Assembly: GCF_005747095.1 (NCBI RefSeq)
Contig: NZ_SWLG01000008.1
Span: 124,001-188,000, forward strand
Direction of reading: 5' to 3'
Length of the DNA stretch: 64,000 nt
DNA from: Exobacillus caeni
GTDB lineage: Bacteria > Bacillota > Bacilli > Bacillales > Guptibacillaceae
Shown: positions 1-8,335 of the stretch, in pieces
Position numbering within the stretch: the first letter of the stretch is position 1
Layout: each line of letters begins with the position of its first letter
The notes under the pieces: model-generated
Told to the model about the DNA's origin: nothing
Seen by the model: only the letters and a program-made list of their open reading frames with translations
The model's database searches: none
Made by a program: the position numbers and the translations under genes

Positions 1-1307
1 ATTCCTGCAGTCCAGATAAGTGTCTGGATAACTCCTAGTTTATTAATTTTCGGTGTCAATGTACGGCCAGAAATATACGGAACAAGCCAGTAACTGATGC
101 CGAAGAAAGTCAGCACGACAGAGGTTCCTACTGTTAAATGGAAGTGACCTACGATCCATAAAGTATTGTGGGCTACCTGGTTCAACTGGTTCGTTGTTTG
201 GGCAATACCTCCTGCTCCTCCAGGGATAAAGGCGATCATAGCAATCATTGGAGCGAGGAATCGTACGTCACCCCACGGCAGCTTCTTATACCATCCAAGC
301 AGCCCGGTGCCGCCTTTTTTCCTTGCTGTACGTTCAAATACGGAAAACATTGCATAAGCAGTCATTAATGATGGAAACGCAATCGCTAAACTCATGAACA
401 CGTGCAAATATTTTACTGGTTGTGAAATACCCGGGTCGATGATCTGATGGTGGAAACCACCCGGAATATTCATTACAACTAACAGGATAACGACAACCCT
501 TGTAATGGTATCGCTAAACCTTCTGCCTCCGATTATTTTAGGAACTATGACATACCATGCAGAAACGGCAGTTAAATACCAGATGTTTACGAGTGTATGT
601 CCAAAAGCCCAGAACAGTGTACGGCTCAGCATCACATTAACTGTTTCTGTCCATCCGAAAGACCAGGGGATCAGGGTCAACACTTCGATTGCGACCGGAA
701 TACTTCCGAAGAATAAAAGTACAAACACAGCTGTAGCAAAATACGAAAGGATCGGAAGGTTCTGTCCTTTGTTTTGTTTTCTCCAGTGGGCAACATTCAT
801 AAATGCTCCAAATGCACACATCCAGACGCCGAGAACGATCAATGTAAGACCTATATAGAAATACGGCGATGCTGCCATAGGAGGATAAAAAGTATATAAG
901 ACAGACGCTTCATTCATTAAAATCGGAATGACTGCAAAGACAAAACCGATGATTTTCATCGCAAAGCCGATCCACGCCATCTTTCTTACTTGTGGAAGCA
1001 ACCCTCCAAGATTATAGGAGAGAGCCGCATAAAAATAACCGATCGTAAAGAAGGCCGTCAATACCACAACTAAAAGTACTCCGTGAGCTGTAAGTATTTG
1101 ATAATAGTTAAGCCAGTGAGGCAGTTCCAGAAGACCTGCCCGGTTTAATCCCTGGAATAATCCAAGGAATCCTCCTAACAATAATGCTGTGAACGCAACG
1201 ATCATATAGACCCTGGATATCATCGCATCCTGTAAACTTATCCCTAAAGCTTTATTTTCATTTTTCTTAAAAGGTATTGGTTGAACTACTTCTGCTTTTG
1301 CTCCCAC
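1..1307 (-). CDS. Heme-copper oxidase subunit I, b(o/a)3-type fold, partial; possible NO reductase
   Basis: This is the catalytic membrane subunit of a terminal heme-copper enzyme, cut at its C-terminal end by the window edge. A GTG start at 1307 follows a GGGAGGGAAG ribosome binding site. The translation has many hydrophobic helices and the expected metal ligands: a low-spin heme His in TAHGVL near residue 75, a CuB His at 237, the paired HH in PGGFHHQ, and HFH in VGHFHLTVG. The overall match is to Bacillus b(o/a)3-type (CbaA-like) subunit I. The oddity is at the CuB helix. Oxygen reductases of this type have His-Pro-x-Val-Tyr with Tyr four residues after His, whereas here the sequence is FGHTLVNIWY, placing Asn at 241. 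The cross-linked Tyr is therefore absent, as in NO-reducing members of the superfamily. The CuA subunit follows upstream at 1323-1790. Family assignment is secure; oxygen versus NO as substrate is open. Confidence 0.9.
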   Translation of the reverse strand, partial: MGAKAEVVQPIPFKKNENKALGISLQDAMISRVYMIVAFTALLLGGFLGLFQGLNRAGLLELPHWLNYYQILTAHGVLLVVVLTAFFTIGYFYAALSYNLGGLLPQVRKMAWIGFAMKIIGFVFAVIPILMNEASVLYTFYPPMAASPYFYIGLTLIVLGVWMCAFGAFMNVAHWRKQNKGQNLPILSYFATAVFVLLFFGSIPVAIEVLTLIPWSFGWTETVNVMLSRTLFWAFGHTLVNIWYLTAVSAWYVIVPKIIGGRRFSDTITRVVVILLVVMNIPGGFHHQIIDPGISQPVKYLHVFMSLAIAFPSLMTAYAMFSVFERTARKKGGTGLLGWYKKLPWGDVRFLAPMIAMIAFIPGGAGGIAQTTNQLNQVAHNTLWIVGHFHLTVGTSVVLTFFGISYWLVPYISGRTLTPKINKLGVIQTLIWTAG

Positions 1308-1322
1308 AATAACTTCCCTCCC

Positions 1323-1790
1323 TTATTTAACGATGATCTTCATTGTCATCGCCTGATGCCCTGCACCGCAATATTCATTACATAACACCAGATATTCTCC
1401 TGGCTTATCAAATTTTTGCGAAATCTTTTGAATATATCCTGGCGGAACCATTGCATTTATATTTGTTCCTACCACCTGGAAACCGTGGACAACATCTTTT
1501 GAGGTTAAGGTAAAATGGACTGTAGAACCTGCTGGAATCTCTATTTCGTTCGGATTAAAACTAAAAATTTGCATTGTCATTACTGCCTCATATTCTTTTT
1601 CACCGACTTTTTTAAGACCTGGATTATCAAAAGGAGCAGTTTGATCTACTTTTTGCGGGTCAATCGTTTCCTGGTTACTGGGCGGTCCCATCCCAAGTGC
1701 GAATGTCTGATAACCTGTAATGAGCATGAAGCCAAGCAACATTCCAAAACTTATTGTCAGCCAAATGATTTCGGAGCGATGCATCTTCAT
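1323..1790 (-). CDS. Heme-copper oxidase subunit II with CuA site
   Basis: This 155-residue protein accepts electrons from a c-type cytochrome and passes them to subunit I. One N-terminal transmembrane anchor (about residues 9-31) is followed by a cupredoxin domain outside the membrane. CuA ligands are visible: His in DVVHGFQV, and the C-terminal CNEYCGAGHQAM giving Cys, Glu, Cys, His and Met. Its short length with a single membrane helix is typical of b(o/a)3-type subunit II and unlike the longer aa3-type CtaC. It sits 15 bp upstream of subunit I in the same operon and follows the subunit 2A gene by 4 bp. An intact CuA site argues that the complex takes electrons from cytochrome c or a similar carrier even if subunit I reduces NO. 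Confidence 0.93.
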   Translation of the reverse strand: MKMHRSEIIWLTISFGMLLGFMLITGYQTFALGMGPPSNQETIDPQKVDQTAPFDNPGLKKVGEKEYEAVMTMQIFSFNPNEIEIPAGSTVHFTLTSKDVVHGFQVVGTNINAMVPPGYIQKISQKFDKPGEYLVLCNEYCGAGHQAMTMKIIVK

Positions 1791-1794
1791 CTCG

Positions 1795-1935
1795 TCACCC
1801 TCCTATCCTGGACATATACAGCCAGAAGAACAGTACATAGGTAAGAAAAATAACTGCTCCTACAACACCGACTGAAAATATGGTCCCTTTGTTTGATAGT
1901 GACTCCGGAGTTTTTGCTTTCTTCTGGTGAGCCAT
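1795..1935 (-). CDS. Cytochrome oxidase subunit 2A-like small membrane protein
   Basis: A 46-residue protein begins with MAHQKKAKTPESLSNKGT and continues into one transmembrane helix ending in WLYMSRIGG. It has a good ribosome binding site (AGGAGG, 8 bases before the ATG). Subunit 2A proteins of b(o/a)3-type oxidases have the same size, the same single helix and the same position just before subunit II, and they supply the helix missing from the short subunit II. The stop codon lies 4 bp before the subunit II start, so the two are probably translationally coupled. It is the first gene of the operon. Recognition rests on size, topology and context rather than on a sharp motif. Confidence 0.8.
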   Translation of the reverse strand: MAHQKKAKTPESLSNKGTIFSVGVVGAVIFLTYVLFFWLYMSRIGG

Positions 1936-2079
1936 TAAAATCAACCTCCTAAATTGTGGTGTTACAGTAATCTTATATGAGAATTATTTTTAATGGCGTG
2001 AGGCGTATCACTTACTTAAAACTTTTTATTTGCATTAAAGAGTGTTTTTAACGAGGCGGAGAAAAAACAAACAAAAAAA

Positions 2080-2107
2080 ACAGAGTACGCGCATCGAGAT
2101 ACTCTGT
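2080..2107. other. Inverted repeat between oxidase operon and channel gene
   Basis: ACAGAGTA and TACTCTGT form an 8-bp perfect inverted repeat around a 12-base loop. On the minus strand the second arm runs into a T-rich stretch, so it looks like a terminator reading leftwards, but no minus-strand gene ends here. It may protect the oxidase operon from read-through, or it may be an operator. Confidence 0.4.
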
Positions 2108-2176
2108 TCGATAAAAAGCATTTTTACAAAAAAATGCCTTTTATTATATAATTGCAAAGGGGAAAGGAGTTTTTTT

Positions 2177-2794
2177 ATGTGGAAAACCCTTTATGAAGTC
2201 TTTTTGTTTTTATGTGTCATACTATCCGTTTCTACAATCTGGTACGATTCTCCCTTTCAAACGGAGATTTTATATAGCACATGGATTGTTTTCTTCTGTG
2301 ATTATATTGTAATGCTCTATCTTTCTGAAAAAAGATGGGAATATATAAAGAAGCATCCATTTGATTTAATCGCTCTTATTCCTCTTGATTCCATTTTCCA
2401 GGGAGCAAAGTTAGCGCGCTTATACAGGCTGTGGCGAATTAAAACAATCGCGAAACGATTTAGTAATCCGATGGTCGGAAAGGCGATGAAGTATACTCCT
2501 AAACACTGGTTTTTAACCAGCTTCATGGCTGTTGTTCTTTCTACAATTCCGTTTTATTTCTTTGAACCACTTGTGAATTCGGCAACTGACGCGTTAAAGT
2601 GGTCATTCGGATCGATCCTGTTTTTTGGCAACAGTGATGTCGAACCGGAAACGTTTATTGGAAAAGTGTTAATTATATTGCTTACAATTATCGGATTAGT
2701 GATGCATGCCTTGATTGTTAAGCTTATGCTTATTAATATTGATCGAGTTAAAAATTACAGACAAAAGAAAAGATCAAAGACAGATGCCGCTTGA
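2177..2794 (+). CDS. Voltage-gated-channel-like membrane protein with atypical pore loop
   Basis: A 205-residue membrane protein with about five to six hydrophobic segments. The ATG at 2177 is chosen because GGGGAAAGGAG lies just upstream; the frame stays open further 5' but without a ribosome binding site. The arrangement resembles the ion-transport (PF00520) fold: an acidic second-third helix region (FCDYIVMLYLSEKRW), a basic S4-like stretch (KLARLYRLWRIKTIAKR, about residues 77-93), then a helix, a re-entrant loop and a last helix. Where a potassium channel would have TVGYGD, this protein has SILFFGNSDVEP, so the selectivity filter is not recognisable. It may be a non-potassium channel or a channel-derived protein. 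A strong terminator follows directly. Function unknown. Confidence 0.7.
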   Translation: MWKTLYEVFLFLCVILSVSTIWYDSPFQTEILYSTWIVFFCDYIVMLYLSEKRWEYIKKHPFDLIALIPLDSIFQGAKLARLYRLWRIKTIAKRFSNPMVGKAMKYTPKHWFLTSFMAVVLSTIPFYFFEPLVNSATDALKWSFGSILFFGNSDVEPETFIGKVLIILLTIIGLVMHALIVKLMLINIDRVKNYRQKKRSKTDAA

Positions 2795-2797
2795 AAT

Positions 2798-2825
2798 AAC
2801 GAACCGGTTCTACGGTTCGTTTTAT
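2798..2825 (+). terminator. Rho-independent terminator after the channel-like gene
   Basis: A 9-bp perfect stem (AACGAACCG / CGGTTCGTT, loop GTTCTA) begins 4 bp after the stop codon at 2794 and is followed by TTTAT. It ends the plus-strand unit before the convergent hydrolase gene. Confidence 0.8.
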
Positions 2826-2938
2826 ACCAAGACTTCCTAATCGAATTAAAGTTTTATAGCAGAAAGAACATAGTTCATAATCGAAAAAATTTACCCAGCT
2901 ATGTTTACTTGTTTCATTAAGATCCTTTTACCATCATA

Positions 2939-3706
2939 TTAAACTTTCGGAAGGTATTTTTGATACCAAGTATCAGCCAATGCTTTTAACTCATCTAAAT
3001 GCCCCATAAAGCTATGGGTCGCTCCTGAAATCACTTCAAGTCTTGAGCTGGTGGGAAGATAGTCCATTCCTTTTTTGGAGTTCTCTAACAACATCAACTC
3101 TTCTTCATCGTTTTTGTTATCTCCATGGATAATCAATACCGGACATTTCACTTTGCTTAACAGCTCTTCTTGGTTAACACTGGCAAAGTCATCTAGCATT
3201 TGTTTTTCTATCACTACCTCTGATCTGTAAGGCTCATTTCTCTTTTCTGTTATAAGACTAGTTTCGGCCAGCTCATTCATTTGTTCCATCGTAAAAAATT
3301 CATCCCAGTTATAATGCATCGGACCGGTCCCGGCTCCTGACAGGACCATCGTTTCGATATCACCGGAATACGCTTTTAAGCAAACGAGTGACCCGAGGCT
3401 GTGCCCGTAAAGCCCGATCTTTCTAAACCCTTTTGACTTTGCATAGTTAATTGCTGACTGAAGATCTTCCACTTCTTTCTCAGCATTTATACTGTCATCA
3501 TCGCTTTCACCGCAACCAGAAAAGTCAAACGTCAACACATTAAATCCAGATTTATTAAAGGCTTCCGCCAGTAATGGAAATCTTCCTCTTGAATATTTAT
3601 CGGAGGTAAAACCGTGCGCCATGATGATGCTCGACTTAGATGGTGCAGGATATAAAATGCCTTTTAAAATTTTGCCTCTTCTGTTTTGAAATTCAATTTT
3701 TTCCAT
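2939..3706 (-). CDS. Alpha/beta hydrolase
   Basis: A cytoplasmic alpha/beta-fold hydrolase of about 255 residues, similar to the serine aminopeptidase / acylglycerol-lipase-like group. The oxyanion motif AHGFTSDK is near residue 32, and the nucleophile elbow GHSLGSL places the catalytic Ser near residue 105. A downstream Asp region (VLIIHGDNKNDEEE) and a His (GATHSFMGH) complete the triad. The ATG at 3706 is preferred over the GTG two codons earlier because GGAG is spaced 8 bases from it. No signal peptide is seen. It stands alone, convergent to the channel-like gene and downstream of the put regulator. The substrate cannot be told. Confidence 0.82.
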   Translation of the reverse strand: MEKIEFQNRRGKILKGILYPAPSKSSIIMAHGFTSDKYSRGRFPLLAEAFNKSGFNVLTFDFSGCGESDDDSINAEKEVEDLQSAINYAKSKGFRKIGLYGHSLGSLVCLKAYSGDIETMVLSGAGTGPMHYNWDEFFTMEQMNELAETSLITEKRNEPYRSEVVIEKQMLDDFASVNQEELLSKVKCPVLIIHGDNKNDEEELMLLENSKKGMDYLPTSSRLEVISGATHSFMGHLDELKALADTWYQKYLPKV

Positions 3707-3883
3707 TTTCACATCTCCACTGTCTATCTGAAATGATCTAGCTTCGATCTTTATGTAACAGAAAAACCCATTTCCCGCTTAAGGTAACGATCTTTGCAGA
3801 AAATGGGTTAGATGATCAAAATAAAAATGTTCTTTTAAGAGGAAGGTTATTGGATAACCTTTTGTGCACACATGTATAATTTC

Positions 3884-5173
3884 TTAGTCATTTCCTTTAA
3901 GGTAAATATCAATCGCTTCCTTATAACGCTGATAGTACCTTGGAATGTGGTTGATCAATAACAGTTCGGCATATAAATGGCTCTTCATATTAAAATCTTC
4001 AAAATCGATATTCGTTATTTCAACGATTTGTTTTAACCTGTAATTTAATGTATTAGGATGAATATAAAGTTGTTCAGCCGTCTTCTTTGCCTTGCCGTTG
4101 TTAGCAATATAAAGTTCTAGAGTCTTAAGAAATTCTGTCTGACTTTCTTCATCTTTTTTTAACAACTCTAACAGTTGCCCATTCACATATTCTTCCGCAT
4201 TATTTTTTTCATAAATGGAAGCTAAGTAACGGTAAATTCCCAGTTTTGAAAATTCAAATGGGATACGGTTAAACTTTTCGCCTGCAAAATTAGCCGTTTC
4301 AATTACTTCTAACGCTTCAAGGAAGCTTTTTCGCATATTGATAAGCTGAGCGTATTCTTTTCCGACACCGATTATTAGCGGAATGTACTCTTGTTCAGTC
4401 AAATTTCCCTGAATATGATCGATCAAGTTTCTTGCAACCTCTGTCGGAGTAGATTCGTTTCTTCTATCTTTTCTGATAATCGTCACTGTTTGATATTCCG
4501 TTTTCAGGATAAGAAGCCTATCCCTTTTGGAGAAGCTATCAAAGATTTTAGCGACTTTATCTACAAGTACGTTATCCCCCGGTGTTGTAAGCGAAACAAC
4601 CAGAACGGCAAACTTGTTCGGTAATGACAGATTTTCGATAGCTGCTTCCCTTAGAATCTGATTTTCACTCAAATACTCATGATGCAGTACTTTCCAGAGG
4701 AGTTGTTCTTTTTTCCCTTCCTTCTCCTTAGCTTTTGAGTAATATTTATAGATCAGCTTGCCGATATGTGGTGAAATGTCCTGCAAAAATTTCAATTCAC
4801 CTTCCAATAGAATGTTGTTAGATTCCTGTACCCATATGTATCCCATCGTTTTCCCCCGATGCCTGGCACTGATCACGATACGCTGATAAAAGCCAAGTTC
4901 TTCTATGGGGGCTATTCGAATCGGGTCTGGTTTTCTTTCAAGCTGCTGCACGATCCCTTCTTTTTTCAAACGATCAATAATAAAAATAGGACATTTTTTG
5001 GAGAGGATAGTTTTTTGCTGCGTCTGGTCGAATTCTTCGTCCTCCGCTGAACTATACGCAAGCAGTTCGAAGTTCTTGTTTTCTATAATTACCGCTTTAT
5101 TCAAGAAAGAACTGATTAAGTCGGTTGCAGTATTTATATTTTCTACTTGAAAAATTCGTTCTGTGTTTTCCAT
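3884..5173 (-). CDS. putR: PucR-family transcriptional activator, probable proline regulator PutR
   Basis: A 429-residue PucR-type regulator. The N-terminal half (to about residue 150) looks like a sensing region, a middle part (about 170-300) like the GGDEF-related domain of the family, and the C-terminus carries the PucR helix-turn-helix: NNGKAKKTAEQLYIHPNTLN near residues 355-375, followed by YRLKQI. In Bacillus subtilis the PucR-type PutR activates putBCP in response to proline. Here the gene lies directly downstream of the P5C dehydrogenase and proline dehydrogenase genes on the same strand, which supports the same role. Unlike in B. subtilis, no putP transporter lies between the enzymes and the regulator. 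A terminator after putC suggests it has its own promoter in 5174-5300. Confidence 0.82.
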   Translation of the reverse strand: MENTERIFQVENINTATDLISSFLNKAVIIENKNFELLAYSSAEDEEFDQTQQKTILSKKCPIFIIDRLKKEGIVQQLERKPDPIRIAPIEELGFYQRIVISARHRGKTMGYIWVQESNNILLEGELKFLQDISPHIGKLIYKYYSKAKEKEGKKEQLLWKVLHHEYLSENQILREAAIENLSLPNKFAVLVVSLTTPGDNVLVDKVAKIFDSFSKRDRLLILKTEYQTVTIIRKDRRNESTPTEVARNLIDHIQGNLTEQEYIPLIIGVGKEYAQLINMRKSFLEALEVIETANFAGEKFNRIPFEFSKLGIYRYLASIYEKNNAEEYVNGQLLELLKKDEESQTEFLKTLELYIANNGKAKKTAEQLYIHPNTLNYRLKQIVEITNIDFEDFNMKSHLYAELLLINHIPRYYQRYKEAIDIYLKGND

Positions 5174-5306
5174 TTTTTTCTCCTACTTTTTCAATCCTGG
5201 CACGTTTCTTCAAAACGATTATTTTGTACCATTATATCCTTTATGAACCAAAAGAAAAAGGAAGAACCACTCTTAAAAAAGAAATCAGATCTAACAGATA
5301 GAAAAA

Positions 5307-5337
5307 TTAAAGACGCAGCATTAAGCTACGTCTTTTA
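5307..5337 (-). terminator. Terminator after putC
   Basis: AAAGACGCAGC and GCTACGTCTTT pair over 11 positions with one mismatch and a 5-base loop. Read on the minus strand it is followed by AATTTTT, right after the putC stop. Confidence 0.7.
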
Positions 5338-5357
5338 ACACAGTTGTTTCATTATCC

Positions 5358-6902
5358 TTAAAACATTTCAGAGATTGTTTTTGCCTGCATGTGAAGGATC
5401 AAGTAATCCGGTCCGCCTGCTTTGGAGTCAGTACCAGACATTTTAAAGCCGCCGAACGGATGGTATCCAACGATCGCTCCTGTACAGTTACGGTTGAAGT
5501 AAAGGTTACCTACCTGGAACTCATCCTTCGCTCTTTCGATATACTCACGGTTGTTTGTGATCAACGCGCCAGTCAAGCCGTATTCTGTGTTGTTTGCAAC
5601 TTCCATCGCTTCATCAAAATCTTTTACTTTTGTAAAAGCAACAACTGGTCCAAAGATTTCTTCCTGCTGGATGCGTGCCTCAGGGTCAAGATCTGCGAAC
5701 ACAGTCGGCTGAATGAAGAATCCTTTTGAATCGTCCCCAGTTCCGCCTGCAACAAGGCGTCCTTCTTCTTTCCCGATTTCGATGTAACTCATGATCTTGT
5801 CATAAGCTCCCTGATCGATTACAGGTCCCATGTAATTTTCATGGTCAGTCGTATCCCCTACAGTCAGTTCGTTTGTAAGTTCGATTACGCGATCAAGTAC
5901 TTGATCATAAACGTCTTCATGTACTACAGCACGTGACCCAGCGGAACACTTTTGCCCGGAGAAGCCAAACGCTGAAACAGTGATCGCCTGCGCTGCTAAT
6001 TCAAGGTCTGCATCCTTTTCAACAACAACAGTATCTTTCCCGCCCATCTCAGCGATAACACGCTTCAGGTGAGTTTGGCCAGGATGAACCTTTGCAGCAC
6101 GTTCGAAAATGCGTGTTCCTACTTCACGCGAACCAGTAAAGCTGATAAGAGCAGTCTTCGGATGGTCAACAAGGTAGTCTCCCACTTCAGCTCCACTTCC
6201 AGGAACGAAGTTAAGAACGCCTTTCGGAAGCCCTGCTTCTACCAATACTTCAACAAACTTAGCTGCTATAACAGGTGTTGCACTAGCTGGTTTCAATAGA
6301 ACCGTATTTCCTGTAACGATTGGAGCTACTGTGGTTCCAGCCATGATCGCAAATGCAAAGTTCCATGGCGGGATGACAACTGTAACACCAGTCGGCTTGT
6401 ATACGTAGCGGTTATCTTCACCAGGACGGCTATTGATCGCTTTTCCTTCGCCAAGCTCGATCATCTGGCGAGCATAGTATTCCATGAAGTCGATCGCTTC
6501 TGCTGTATCTGCATCCGCTTCTTTCCAAGGTTTACCTGCTTCGTATACAAGGTAAGCAGAGAATTCATGCTTACGGCGCCGAACGATTGCTGCGGCACGG
6601 AACAATAGCTCGGCTCTTGCTCTAGGAGTCCATTTTCTCCAGCTCTTAATAGCTTCATCTGCAGCCTGGATCGCTTGCTCAGCAATGTCTTTGTTCGCTT
6701 TTGAAACGCGGCCGATAACCTGTTCTTTGTTTGCCGGGTTAACAGAAACGATTTTGTCATCCGTACTGATGCGCTCACCGTTTACAAGAAGATCATGATC
6801 CTTGCCAAGTTCCCCTTTCACCTTTTCTAACGCAGCTTCAAACTCTTTTTTGTTTTCCTCAACAGTAAAATCTGTAAATGGTTCATGTTTGTATGGAATC
6901 AT
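5358..6902 (-). CDS. putC: L-glutamate gamma-semialdehyde (P5C) dehydrogenase
   Basis: This enzyme oxidises 1-pyrroline-5-carboxylate / glutamate semialdehyde to glutamate with NAD, the second step of proline (and arginine/ornithine) breakdown. The 514-residue sequence is full length for the Bacillus RocA/PutC type. The aldehyde dehydrogenase signatures are present: [15 protein letters not shown] near residues 178-191, catalytic Glu285 in IAEMGGKD, and the nucleophile Cys319 in [13 protein letters not shown]. The start has a good site (AAGGGGGATTTAAG). It follows putB after a 270-bp gap that contains one copy of the dispersed structured repeat described separately. The proline context favours PutC over the arginine-linked RocA. 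Confidence 0.95.
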   Translation of the reverse strand: MIPYKHEPFTDFTVEENKKEFEAALEKVKGELGKDHDLLVNGERISTDDKIVSVNPANKEQVIGRVSKANKDIAEQAIQAADEAIKSWRKWTPRARAELLFRAAAIVRRRKHEFSAYLVYEAGKPWKEADADTAEAIDFMEYYARQMIELGEGKAINSRPGEDNRYVYKPTGVTVVIPPWNFAFAIMAGTTVAPIVTGNTVLLKPASATPVIAAKFVEVLVEAGLPKGVLNFVPGSGAEVGDYLVDHPKTALISFTGSREVGTRIFERAAKVHPGQTHLKRVIAEMGGKDTVVVEKDADLELAAQAITVSAFGFSGQKCSAGSRAVVHEDVYDQVLDRVIELTNELTVGDTTDHENYMGPVIDQGAYDKIMSYIEIGKEEGRLVAGGTGDDSKGFFIQPTVFADLDPEARIQQEEIFGPVVAFTKVKDFDEAMEVANNTEYGLTGALITNNREYIERAKDEFQVGNLYFNRNCTGAIVGYHPFGGFKMSGTDSKAGGPDYLILHMQAKTISEMF

Positions 6903-6973
6903 CTTAAATCCCCCTTAGTTTAATTTATTTATCAAAAATATAAATTGATAGCAATGCTATATATGCTTGAATG

Positions 6974-7136
6974 CTTTAAAAATTGGTACTACAGAACGAT
7001 ACTTCATTGCTCCCCTTAAAAATGATTAGACAAAATCTTATTTTTAAGAGCGTAATCGAACCAGTCTTGTTGTAAACGTGGATACGTCATGTTCACAAGT
7101 TAGAATCCGCTTTTACATAAGAGCCACCGGGAGAGC
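6974..7136 (-). repeat. Dispersed structured repeat, copy C (upstream of putC)
   Basis: This is one of three related intergenic elements in the window (others at 43712-43840 and 48922-49088). On the minus strand it runs CATGAC, then TTACAACAAG, a GCTCT arm, an A/T-rich hairpin (AAAAAT...ATTTTT with GATT/AATC), then AAGGGGAGC. The GCTCT and GGAGC arms pair around the hairpin. The left flank (7092-7136, TTTACATAAGAG...CCGGGAGAGCAAA) is shared only with the copy at 48922. It begins about 70 bp upstream of the putC start codon. No conserved reading frame supports a protein. Confidence 0.7.
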
Positions 7137-7168
7137 AAAAACTAGAAATTTGCCAATGCTGAAAGCTA

Positions 7169-8086
7169 TTACTTCTTAAACATCCCCTTCAACACAAAAG
7201 CGATATTCGCCGGGCGTTCTGCCAGCCTTCTCATAAAATACCCGTACCAGTCGTTCCCATAAGGGACATACACTCTCATATTATATCCCTCTTTTACAAG
7301 CTGATACTGAGTTTCTGTGCGCATTCCGTATAACATCTGGAACTCGAACTGATCCTTGGGAATTTCATGCTCCTTCACTAGCTCTTTCGTATATTCAATA
7401 ATCGCATCATCATGACTTGCAATAGCCGTGAAATGCCCGTTCAACAGATGTTTCTTTATTAGATGCTTCAGGTTTTCATCCACCTTTGCTTTTTCAGGAA
7501 AAGCTACTGATGGCGGTTCCTTATATGCTCCTTTAACAAGCCTTAATCTTGGTGCAAGACGGTCCAGGTCATCAAGATCTTTAGCCGATCTGTACAAATA
7601 GGACTGAATTACAGTACCGATATTATCGTATTTCTCTTTTAATACTTTGAATAACTCTAGCGTCTTTCCACATCTTGTTGAATCTTCCATGTCGATCGTA
7701 ATAAAAACATCATGCTTTTGAGCTTCCTCCATAATCATCTTCATGTTTTCAAGTACAAGCTCTTCACTAATATCAAGTCCAAGTGATGTAACTTTCAATG
7801 ATAATTGTGAATGGAGATGATGTTTATCGATACTCCTGACTGCTTCAATTACTTCAAGAGTACGCTCTCTTGCTTCTTCTTTGTTGTGTACGAATTCTCC
7901 TAAGTGATCTACCGTTGCAAGGAGCCCCTGACTGTTCAGTTGCTGAATCAGTGGAATTGCATCCTCGAACGTTTCTCCGCCAACAACCTTATCTGCTCCA
8001 ATATGGAATCCCCATTTTCTAGCAAGACGGTTCAACAACTGATTATTTGAAAGGTATAAAAAGAAGCTTTTACTGATCGCTTCCAT
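7169..8086 (-). CDS. putB: Proline dehydrogenase
   Basis: A FAD-dependent enzyme that oxidises L-proline to 1-pyrroline-5-carboxylate at the membrane face, passing electrons to quinone. About 305 residues with the beta-barrel core motifs of the monofunctional Gram-positive proteins: TVDHLGE near residue 57, LSLKVTSLGLD, ITIDMEDS, VIQSYLYRS, LRLVKGAYKEP, ASHDD, FEFQMLYGMR and the C-terminal RVYVPYGNDWYGYFMRRLAERP. The ATG at 8086 is preferred to the one three codons earlier because GGAAAGG lies at a workable distance only from the later start. It is the first gene of the put group. Confidence 0.93.
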   Translation of the reverse strand: MEAISKSFFLYLSNNQLLNRLARKWGFHIGADKVVGGETFEDAIPLIQQLNSQGLLATVDHLGEFVHNKEEARERTLEVIEAVRSIDKHHLHSQLSLKVTSLGLDISEELVLENMKMIMEEAQKHDVFITIDMEDSTRCGKTLELFKVLKEKYDNIGTVIQSYLYRSAKDLDDLDRLAPRLRLVKGAYKEPPSVAFPEKAKVDENLKHLIKKHLLNGHFTAIASHDDAIIEYTKELVKEHEIPKDQFEFQMLYGMRTETQYQLVKEGYNMRVYVPYGNDWYGYFMRRLAERPANIAFVLKGMFKK

Positions 8087-8289
8087 AGCCACCATCCTTT
8101 CCAGGGTACATATTCTAGAAAGAAATTGTTAGAAAACTTTTTCTCTTACAACAACTATACCCGGAGGATGGAAGGGTTTACAACGTGTCGAAAACACAAC
8201 GTTTCCTGTCCGTTTTTGTGGTTTATCCACAATAGCTCGATAAGTGGTTAATAAAGCCCGCTCTTATAAGGTTTTCTTTTCATTCGCAA

Positions 8290-8320
8290 AATAAAAAAGC
8301 ACCCATTATAGAGTGCCTTT
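8290..8320 (-). terminator. Terminator after the amidase gene
   Basis: On the minus strand AAGGCACTC pairs with GGGTGCTT across a 6-base loop and runs into TTTTTTATTTT, just after the stop at 8336. Confidence 0.75.
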
Positions 8321-8335
8321 CACATAAATAAATGG

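Noticed and set aside
3845-3861. Hairpin GGTTAT-TGG-ATAACC after putR as terminator
   Set aside because: The stem is AT-rich with a 3-base loop, and no T-run follows on the minus strand; it may be chance.
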